This document shows positions 7,266 to 12,338 of a stretch of 12,338 nucleotides of DNA, piece after piece; positions within the stretch are counted from its first letter, which is position 1, and every line of letters begins with the position of its first letter. The position numbers and the translations under genes are program-made. The DNA lies in NCBI RefSeq assembly GCF_022810445.1, contig NZ_JAACGD010000020.1, positions 1 to 12,338 on the forward strand, written 5' to 3'. The DNA comes from Candidatus Cardinium sp. cBcalN2 (lineage in GTDB: Bacteria; Bacteroidota; Bacteroidia; Cytophagales; Amoebophilaceae). The notes beneath the pieces are model-generated. The model did not search any database and was not told the origin of the DNA. It was given only the letters and a program-made list of their open reading frames with translations.

Positions 7266-8034
7266 CATCCATCCTGGTGCTACGCTAGGGAAAGGGGTAA
7301 CCATAGGCAGTTTTGTAACCATTGAAGAAGATGTGATCATAGGTGAGGGTACTTCTATAGGGCCTCATGTAACCATTATGTCGGGCAGCCGAATTGGTAA
7401 AAACTGCCAGATTTTTCCAGGTGCGGTTATTGGCGCTAGTCCACAAGGTCGTAAACCTACTACCTTGCATACCTATGTGGAAATTGGGGACCATACTGTT
7501 ATACGTGAGTTTGTTACCCTGAATAGGGGTACTTTGGGTAATACGATTGTAGGATCCCATGTATTGCTAATGGCTTATGTACATGTAGCGCATGATTGTA
7601 TGATTCAAGATCATGTAATCGTTACCAACGCTGCCCAATTGGCAGGTCATGTGCAACTGCACCACCATGCTGTAATAGGTGGCATGGCAGCTATTCACCA
7701 GTTTATGCGCATAGGAGCCTATAGTATGGTTGCTTCTAAAAGCATTGTACGTAAGGATGTACCCCCTTATATTAAAGTAGCAAGAGAACCATTACGTTAT
7801 TATGGTCTTAACTTGATTGGATTACAACGAAATGGTTTTACCCAAGAACAATACCATGCCATAGACCATATCTATCGTTTGATCTATCATAGTACCTTAT
7901 TGTTACCGCTAGCACTAGAAGCGATAGATAAGCAAGTGGTGGATGGTCAAGAAAAAGAGATGATTCTTTCTTTTATACGCAATAGCCCTAGGGGCATTGT
8001 GAAAAAAGCGAATCCTTATGGAGGAACTTTTTAA
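7252..8034 (+). CDS. lpxA: UDP-N-acetylglucosamine O-acyltransferase LpxA
   Basis: LpxA transfers a hydroxyacyl chain from ACP to the 3-OH of UDP-GlcNAc, the first step of lipid A synthesis. From the ATG at 7252 the product is 260 residues, close to the usual 255-262. An upstream TTG at 7195 would add 19 residues that look like out-of-frame lpxC/fabZ sequence and is rejected. The N-terminus DIHPGATLGKGVTIG begins a left-handed beta-helix of hexapeptide repeats (to about 185). The catalytic region MAYVHVAHDC (107-116) holds His111 and His114, the latter equivalent to the catalytic His125 of E. coli. GGMAAIHQF (143-151) and the C-terminal helical domain (NLIGLQRNGF onward) are standard. It overlaps lpxC/fabZ by 14 bp. 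In related genomes efp often follows; here a 270-bp repeat-bearing spacer and rpmF-fabH come first. Confidence 0.97.
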   Translation: MKQSDIHPGATLGKGVTIGSFVTIEEDVIIGEGTSIGPHVTIMSGSRIGKNCQIFPGAVIGASPQGRKPTTLHTYVEIGDHTVIREFVTLNRGTLGNTIVGSHVLLMAYVHVAHDCMIQDHVIVTNAAQLAGHVQLHHHAVIGGMAAIHQFMRIGAYSMVASKSIVRKDVPPYIKVAREPLRYYGLNLIGLQRNGFTQEQYHAIDHIYRLIYHSTLLLPLALEAIDKQVVDGQEKEMILSFIRNSPRGIVKKANPYGGTF

Positions 8035-8073
8035 TGGTATTTGTTCAGGACAACTGGTAAAAAAGCTTTTTAT

Positions 8074-8173
8074 CACACTTTTTTCTTGATAAAGAAGTAG
8101 GTTTAAAAAACCTTATCAGCGACTGTGCTGAACGGACTCTAAAAAATAATTTTCTAGCTGGAAAAATTATTCG
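8074..8173 (+). repeat. Decayed copy D of the dispersed repeat
   Basis: ACTTTTTTCTTGATAAAGAAGTAG (split as ACTTTTTT, CTTGAT, AAAGAAGTAG) follows the stem-loop of module 1. It is followed by CTTATCAGCGACTGTGCTGAA, a worn version of the AATCAAGCGCTGA...GCTGAAA block. TAGCTGGAAAAA (8155-8166) corresponds to CAGCTGGAAAAA of the palindrome module. AATAATTTTC and GAAAAATTATT (8145-8154, 8161-8171) form a local hairpin that replaces the GC-rich one. It lies 40 bp after the lpxA stop and may act in 3'-end formation. Confidence 0.55.
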
Positions 8174-8234
8174 TAAATTTGGTTGGTTCTTCTTATCTAG
8201 AAAAAGATAAGTTAAGTACCTAAGTAACAAAAGC

Positions 8235-8286
8235 AATATATTTCTTGACAGTAGTTTCAAAATATATTTCTTGACAGTAGTTTCAA
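8235..8286 (+). repeat. Perfect 26-bp tandem duplication upstream of rpmF
   Basis: Positions 8235-8260 and 8261-8286 are identical over all 26 bases. Each unit contains TATATTTC followed by TTGACAGTAG, and the second unit ends 18 bp before the rpmF ATG. TATATTTC is one base from the Bacteroidetes -7 pattern TAnnTTTG, and TTGACA matches the sigma-70 -35 box (8245-8250, 8271-8276). For the second TTGACA, a -10-like TTATAG (8295-8300) at 18-bp spacing would put the start at about the ATG. Promoter duplication is plausible but not shown. Confidence 0.75.
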
Positions 8287-8304
8287 ATAAGTAATTATAG
8301 AAAG

Positions 8305-8490
8305 ATGGCACATCCAAAGAAAAGATCTTCTGCTTCCAGAAGAGATAAAAGAAGAACACATGTTAAACTTACCATGCCTGCCCTTGTTGTTTGCCCTATT
8401 ACAGGTGTGGTACATACCCCCCATCGGGCATTTTGGCATGAAGATAAAATGTATTACAAAGGCAGGGTGGTGATGCATAGAAACAAATGA
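8305..8490 (+). CDS. rpmF: 50S ribosomal protein bL32
   Basis: The 61-residue basic protein has the canonical start MAHPKKRSSASRRDKRRTH and the core PALVVCPITGVVHTPHRAFW, ending YYKGRVVMHRNK. It is part of the large ribosomal subunit near the peptidyl transferase region. Many bL32 proteins bind zinc through two CxxC pairs; here only one cysteine remains and TG/PHRA replace the others. I recall this zinc-free form from Cytophagales. The stop codon overlaps the fabH start (ATGA, 8487-8490), which implies translational coupling of the two genes. Linkage of rpmF to fatty acid genes is common in bacteria. Confidence 0.97.
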   Translation: MAHPKKRSSASRRDKRRTHVKLTMPALVVCPITGVVHTPHRAFWHEDKMYYKGRVVMHRNK

Positions 8491-9503
8491 AAATAATCAA
8501 GAGTGCCTCCATTGCAGGTGTGGCTGGATATGTGCCCGACTATGTCTTGACCAATCGTGCGTTAGAGCAAATGATAGATACCAATGATCAGTGGATAACC
8601 ACTAGAACGGGTATTCAAGAGAGAAGGATTCTAAAGGGAGAAGAGATGGGGACCTCAGTCATGGCTATAGAAGCCGTAAAAGATTTACTGCAAAAAACAG
8701 CTACTGATCCTGCTACCGTAGATCTGCTGATATGTGCTACCATTACGCCAGATAGAATCACCCCTGCTACTGCTAATATCATTGCCCATGCTGTGGGCGC
8801 CACTCGTGCTTTTAGTTATGATTTACAAGCTGCTTGTTCAGGTTTTCTCTATGGACTAGATACAGCAGCACAGTTTATTGCTTCTGGTAGAGCCCAAAAA
8901 GTGATTGTAGTAGGAGCGGATAAAATGTCTTCCATTACCAATTATACAGATAGGGCTACTTGTATTCTTTTTGGGGATGGTGCGGGCGCCGTACTAGTAA
9001 CGGCCCATGATGCAGCTAGTGGTTACGGCATTGTAGATACCATCTGTAAGGCAGATGGTGCAGGGCAGGACCTGCTTTATCAAAAAGCAGGAGGTAGTAG
9101 GCTGCCTGCTTCACATGCAACAGTTGACGCGCAAGCACACTACATTCAACAGGATGGCCAGAACGTATTTAAAGCAGCGGTTAAGGCTATGTCAGAAGTA
9201 GTGCTAGATATTATGGCTAATAATCACCTTACTCCAGCAGATATTGCCTATCTTGTTCCCCATCAAGCCAACCAACGTATCTTACAGCTAGTAGCTGAGC
9301 GTGTAGCCATCCCTATGGAAAAGGTTATGCTCAACATTGCTACATATGGCAATACAACCGCTGCAACCATTCCCCTTTGTTTGTGGGATTACGAAGATAA
9401 ACTGAAAAAAGGTGATAAGGTGATTGTAACTGTTTTTGGAGGGGGATTTACCTGGGGAGCTATGTATATGGTCTGGGGCTATGATGGTGTTACAGCTGTT
9501 TGA
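8487..9503 (+). CDS. fabH: 3-oxoacyl-[acyl-carrier-protein] synthase III (FabH)
   Basis: FabH condenses acetyl-CoA (or another short acyl-CoA) with malonyl-ACP to start fatty acid synthesis. The 338-residue thiolase-fold protein carries the full triad: Cys117 in LQAACSGFLYGL, His259 in VPHQANQRI and Asn289 in IATYGNTTAATIPL. The N-terminal signature WITTRTGIQERR (36-47) and FGDGAGAVL (162-170) are also present, and GGGFTWGAM closes the protein near its end. It starts inside the rpmF stop codon, and the stop codon sits within a small palindrome (AGCTGTTTGAAACAGCT). The malonyl-ACP it uses derives from acetyl-CoA carboxylase, whose accB and accC lie 750 bp downstream. A 167-bp spacer with a repeat copy separates it from efp. 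Confidence 0.97.
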   Translation: MKIIKSASIAGVAGYVPDYVLTNRALEQMIDTNDQWITTRTGIQERRILKGEEMGTSVMAIEAVKDLLQKTATDPATVDLLICATITPDRITPATANIIAHAVGATRAFSYDLQAACSGFLYGLDTAAQFIASGRAQKVIVVGADKMSSITNYTDRATCILFGDGAGAVLVTAHDAASGYGIVDTICKADGAGQDLLYQKAGGSRLPASHATVDAQAHYIQQDGQNVFKAAVKAMSEVVLDIMANNHLTPADIAYLVPHQANQRILQLVAERVAIPMEKVMLNIATYGNTTAATIPLCLWDYEDKLKKGDKVIVTVFGGGFTWGAMYMVWGYDGVTAV

Positions 9504-9525
9504 AACAGCTTGTAGATAATAAATT

Positions 9526-9620
9526 TTTTTGGTTATTTTTTGGTTAACCAAAAAATCAAGCGCTGATTAAAAAAGTTACTGAAAGCCTAGTTTACACCTG
9601 GAAAAAATAGATATCTAACA
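9526..9620 (+). repeat. Copy E of the dispersed repeat between fabH and efp
   Basis: A perfect 20-bp palindrome TTTTTTGGTTAACCAAAAAA (9536-9555) occupies the position of the module-1 stem. TCAAGCGCTGATTAAAAAAG, TTACTGAAAGC and TTTACACCTGGAAAAAATAG follow in the same order as in copy A (5370-5424). A small stem ATAGAT / ATCTAT (9607-9612, 9621-9626) stands where copy A has its GC-rich hairpin. The right arm of the big palindrome is missing. The copy lies between genes that otherwise run in the same direction, so it may split them into two transcripts or attenuate read-through. Confidence 0.7.
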
Positions 9621-9670
9621 ATCTATCTTGTAGAAACAAATAGCCACCATAAACTTATAAACAAAATAGT

Positions 9671-10246
9671 ATGGCAAATACAAGTGATATTAAAAATGGC
9701 CTTTGTATTGTGCTGAACAATGATATTTATAGCGTTGTCGAATTTCAGCACGTCAAACCAGGCAAAGGCGCAGCTTTTGTTAGAACTAAGCTAAAGAGTT
9801 TAACAAAAGAAAAACAAATTGACCATACGTTTAATGCAGGTGTAAAAATCCATATAGCACGCATCGAACGTAGACCCTACCAGTTTCTTTATAAGGATAG
9901 CTTAGGTTATACTTTTATGCATACAGATACCTTTGAACAACTAACTATTGAGCCATCACTCATCCATACCCCCCAATTCTTAAAAGAAGGACAACATGTA
10001 GAAGTGATTTATCATGATGATGAAAATGTGGTATTAAAATGTGAATTACCCCCATCTGTTCTATTGCGGATCACCTATACAGAGCCGGGACTTAAAGGCG
10101 ACACTGCTACTAAAACCTTAAAGCCAGCTACTCTAGAGACAGGCGTAGAAATTAGAGTGCCTTTATTTATTAATAATGAAGATCTTGTAAAGATAGATAC
10201 CCGCACAGGTCTCTATATGGAGCGTATAAACGAGCAGAAAAAGTAA
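9671..10246 (+). CDS. efp: Elongation factor P
   Basis: EF-P binds between the P and E sites of stalled ribosomes and helps form peptide bonds at polyproline stretches. The 191-residue product is normal in length and has the three beta-barrel domains: KOW-like domain I (1-63) with the tip loop KPGKGAAFVRTKLKSL, in which Lys32 is the residue modified in many bacteria; the OB domain II (about 64-127); and the C-terminal OB domain (about 128-191) with ITYTEPGLKGDTATKTLKPATLETG, a family signature. The start is the ATG at 9671, preceded by a repeat-bearing spacer. Only 2 bp separate its stop from the accB start, so the two are almost surely co-transcribed. The order efp-accB-accC is common in Bacteroidetes. 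Confidence 0.97.
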   Translation: MANTSDIKNGLCIVLNNDIYSVVEFQHVKPGKGAAFVRTKLKSLTKEKQIDHTFNAGVKIHIARIERRPYQFLYKDSLGYTFMHTDTFEQLTIEPSLIHTPQFLKEGQHVEVIYHDDENVVLKCELPPSVLLRITYTEPGLKGDTATKTLKPATLETGVEIRVPLFINNEDLVKIDTRTGLYMERINEQKK

Positions 10247-10248
10247 AT

Positions 10249-10710
10249 ATGACAACTAAAGAGATTCAAGAACTGATTGACTTTATTACCAAATCAGGAT
10301 TAGAAGAAGTTAATATTGAAACAGAAACGATTAAAATCCATATCAAAAGGAGTATACCTATTCCTGGACATATAGCATCCCTTACTTCCAATAGTTTGCC
10401 CATTTCGGCTCCTGCTCAAGTAACGGCTATGCCATCGATACAAGACAATAGTCTTGAAACGAATTATATAACCGTTAAATCTCCCATGATTGGTACCTTT
10501 TACCGGGCATCTAGCCCTACAGACCCTCCTTTTGTGAAAGAAGGCGATCTTATTGTAAAAGGGACCAAGCTTTGCATAATAGAAGCTATGAAAATTTTCA
10601 ATGAAATTGAGGCAGAAGTTACCGGTAAGATCGTTCAAATTTTGGTCGATGATGTCTCTCCTGTGGAATATGATCAACCTCTTTTTTTAGTAGATCCAGT
10701 TACCAAATAA
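10249..10710 (+). CDS. accB: Biotin carboxyl carrier protein of acetyl-CoA carboxylase
   Basis: It carries the biotin that shuttles CO2 between biotin carboxylase and carboxyltransferase. The 153 residues split into a short N-terminal region (1-35), a flexible Pro/Ser/Ala linker (about 36-72) and the C-terminal biotinyl domain (about 73-150). The domain shows SPMIGTFYRASSPTDPPF, including the protruding thumb typical of acetyl-CoA carboxylase carriers, and IEAMKIFNEIEAE, in which Lys115 is the biotinylation site. The usual MKM is MKI here, a conservative change. It lies between efp (2 bp) and accC (39 bp). The carboxyltransferase subunits accA and accD and the biotin ligase are not in the window. 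Confidence 0.97.
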   Translation: MTTKEIQELIDFITKSGLEEVNIETETIKIHIKRSIPIPGHIASLTSNSLPISAPAQVTAMPSIQDNSLETNYITVKSPMIGTFYRASSPTDPPFVKEGDLIVKGTKLCIIEAMKIFNEIEAEVTGKIVQILVDDVSPVEYDQPLFLVDPVTK

Positions 10711-10749
10711 CAATTCAATCCCCTTTTTACTTAACCCATTTGATCTGCT

Positions 10750-12105
10750 ATGTTTCAAAAAATATTGATTGCCAATCGTGGAGAAATTGCCTTAAGCATC
10801 ATTCGGATTTGTAAAGAAATGGGTATTAAAACGGTTGCCGTACATTCTACGGCAGATAAAGATAGCCTCCATGTCCGTTTTGCAGATGAGTCGGTTTGTA
10901 TTGGCCCCCCTTCAAGCCATTTATCTTACCTCTCTATTCCTTCTATTATTGCTGCTGCTGAAGTAACCAATGCCCATGCGATTCATCCGGGTTATGGTTT
11001 TTTATCTGAAAATGCCAGCTTTGCAAATATTTGCACAGAATATGGTATTAAATTTATAGGTCCTTCTGCTACTACCATTAACAAAATGGGGGATAAAGCC
11101 ACCGCAAAAGCAACGATGCAATCTGCTGGTGTACCCACCGTTCCTGGTTCCGATGGTCTACTAACTTCCGTTGAAGAAGGGATCCGTTTAGCCAATGAAA
11201 TCGGGTTTCCTGTATTGCTAAAAGCAACGGCAGGTGGTGGCGGAAAAGGTATCAAATTGGTGGATAGTCCAGAACTATTTCAACAAAAATGGACAGAGGC
11301 CAGACAAGAAGCCGTCGCCTCTTTTGGTAAAGAGGGGCTCTATTTGGAAAAATATATAGAAGCACCACGTCATATTGAAATACAAATCGTAGCTGATCAA
11401 TATGGTAAAGTCATTCATCTATCTGAACGAGATTGTTCCATTCAGCGTAGACATCAAAAACTAGTAGAAGAATCTCCTTCTCCGTTTATGACAGCGTCAT
11501 TACGAAAAAAAATAACAGAAGCGGCTATAAAAGGCGTAGCTGCTATAGGATATGAAGGAGTTGGTACCATGGAGTTTTTGGTAGATAAATACCAAAACTT
11601 TTATTTCATGGAAATGAATACCCGGATTCAGGTAGAATATCTGGTTACAGAAGCGGTTACCGGCTTTAATCTACTCAAAACGCAAATTGAAATGGCAGCT
11701 GGCAAGCCACTAGATATACCCAACCTATATCCAAAAGGTCATGCCATAGAAGTTCGTATTAATGCAGAAGACCCTTTTAATGGCTTTCGACCATCTCCTG
11801 GAAAAATTAACCACATGCATTTACCTGGAGGGATGGGTATAACGGTGGCCAGTCATATTTATGCTGGTTATGTAGTGCCTGCTCACTATGATTCTATGAT
11901 TGCCAAGCTTGTTGTGCATGGAAATACTAGAATGGATGCCATGGCTAAAATGAGACGTGTATTGGAAGAGTTGGTAATAGAAGGCATTCAAACAAATATT
12001 CCATTTCATCGTGCTTTACTAGAGGATCAGACCTTTCAGCAAGGAAACTTTACTACGCAATACTTAGATACTTTTGACTTTTCACGGCTTAGTTCATTAG
12101 AATAA
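10750..12105 (+). CDS. accC: Biotin carboxylase subunit of acetyl-CoA carboxylase
   Basis: AccC uses ATP and bicarbonate to carboxylate the biotin of AccB, feeding malonyl-CoA to fatty acid synthesis. The 451-residue length is standard. It has the N-terminal domain (KILIANRGEIALSIIR, HPGYGFLSEN), the ATP-grasp domain with the glycine loop KATAGGGGKGIKLV (158-171) and ERDCSIQRRHQKLVEESPSP, the catalytic cluster Glu275, Glu288, Asn290, Arg292 and Glu296, and the C-terminal domain with RINAEDP (Arg336). Unusually, the nearly invariant QVEHPVTE reads QVEYLVTE (Tyr297, Leu298). A second conserved run, GGxGVRxxSH, reads GGMGITVASH. The frame is intact and codon use looks like its neighbours. The 39-bp gap to accB suggests an operon efp-accB-accC, ended by the terminator that directly follows. 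Confidence 0.97.
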   Translation: MFQKILIANRGEIALSIIRICKEMGIKTVAVHSTADKDSLHVRFADESVCIGPPSSHLSYLSIPSIIAAAEVTNAHAIHPGYGFLSENASFANICTEYGIKFIGPSATTINKMGDKATAKATMQSAGVPTVPGSDGLLTSVEEGIRLANEIGFPVLLKATAGGGGKGIKLVDSPELFQQKWTEARQEAVASFGKEGLYLEKYIEAPRHIEIQIVADQYGKVIHLSERDCSIQRRHQKLVEESPSPFMTASLRKKITEAAIKGVAAIGYEGVGTMEFLVDKYQNFYFMEMNTRIQVEYLVTEAVTGFNLLKTQIEMAAGKPLDIPNLYPKGHAIEVRINAEDPFNGFRPSPGKINHMHLPGGMGITVASHIYAGYVVPAHYDSMIAKLVVHGNTRMDAMAKMRRVLEELVIEGIQTNIPFHRALLEDQTFQQGNFTTQYLDTFDFSRLSSLE

Positions 12106-12138
12106 AAAATGCGCTCATTACAAATTAGCGCATTTTTT
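12104..12138 (+). terminator. Intrinsic terminator after accC
   Basis: The 12-bp perfect stem AAAAAATGCGCT / AGCGCATTTTTT (12104-12115, 12127-12138) closes an 11-nt loop, with the T-run on the plus strand in the right place for rho-independent termination. It starts inside the accC stop codon. Because the arms are A/T-flanked on both sides it could also work on the other strand for a gene arriving from the right. Confidence 0.88.
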
Positions 12139-12169
12139 GGTGCATTTTTACCTCAGTAGTGAATAGATA

Positions 12170-12338
12170 CGTAAAATAGTTATGCTCAGCAAGTGACGGT
12201 TACAACTGAAATAGAGATACCTTGGGTAAAGCGTATCTGTTCATGACATTGGTAAAAAATGATTTTTTTTGGTTACTTTTTTCTTGATAAAAAAGTAACC
12301 AAAAAATCAAGCGCTGATGAAAAAAGTGGCTGAAAGCT
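12170..12338 (+). repeat. Copy F of the dispersed repeat, cut by the window edge
   Basis: GTAAAATAGTT (12171-12181) and ACAACTGAAATAGAGATAC (12202-12220) match the reverse complement of modules 3 and 2 of copy A. AGATAC / GTATCT (12215-12220, 12233-12238) forms the central hairpin. Then comes the best module-1 stem of the window: two perfect 18-nt arms (12265-12282 and 12289-12306, TTTTTTGGTTACTTTTTT and its complement) around CTTGAT. AATCAAGCGCTGATGAAAAA and GTGGCTGAAAGCT follow to the edge, so the copy very likely continues beyond 12338. Confidence 0.7.

Noticed and set aside
8235..8286. Short direct repeats considered as a CRISPR remnant
   Set aside because: The two units abut directly with no spacer and there are only two of them, so this is a simple tandem duplication.
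8045..8478. Two open frames on the minus strand across the lpxA-rpmF spacer
   Set aside because: They run through the decayed repeat, the tandem duplication and rpmF antisense, and their products are Phe/Leu-rich noise.
10300..10677. 125-codon open frame on the minus strand
   Set aside because: It is a shadow of accB, whose product is unmistakable on the other strand.

Overview
The window reads as chromosomal DNA of a low-GC bacterium of the phylum Bacteroidetes, most likely an intracellular symbiont of the Amoebophilaceae type (the Cardinium/Amoebophilus group). Three things suggest this: a fused lpxC-fabZ gene followed by lpxA and the order rpmF-fabH-efp-accB-accC, both typical of Bacteroidetes; a bL32 protein without the zinc cysteines, as I recall from Cytophagales; and an exported or anchored ankyrin-repeat protein together with long, repeat-filled spacers. 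The phylum is well supported. The family is inference.

Layout. 1-532 (minus) is the N-terminal part of an ankyrin-repeat protein that runs off the left edge. 533-1245 has no convincing gene; it holds a decayed copy of a dispersed repeat and a 19-bp-stem hairpin. 1246-5097 (minus) carries lpxD, an unrecognised lipoprotein gene and thrS. 5098-5846 is a 750-bp divergent spacer with the most intact copy of the repeat, built around a near-perfect 93-bp palindrome. 5847-8034 (plus) is lpxC/fabZ overlapping lpxA. 8305-9503 is rpmF overlapping fabH. 9671-12105 is efp-accB-accC, closed by a clear intrinsic terminator. The right edge again falls in a repeat copy.

How the genes fit together. LpxA, LpxC and LpxD catalyse the first three committed steps of lipid A synthesis (acylation, deacetylation, second acylation). 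The fused FabZ domain makes the enoyl-ACP intermediates of fatty acid elongation and so competes for, or supplies, the same hydroxyacyl-ACP pool. AccB and AccC are the biotin carrier and biotin carboxylase of acetyl-CoA carboxylase, and FabH starts chain elongation. The window is therefore mainly an envelope-lipid supply region, mixed with translation genes (thrS, rpmF, efp).

Main non-gene signal. Every spacer longer than about 100 bp in this window carries a full, partial or decayed copy of the same hairpin-rich repeat family. Secondary points are a perfect 26-bp tandem duplication just upstream of rpmF, an lpxD gene inverted and separated from its usual partners, and a His-to-Tyr/Pro-to-Leu change in a highly conserved active-site motif of AccC. 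I found no tRNA, rRNA, CRISPR array or intact transposase.
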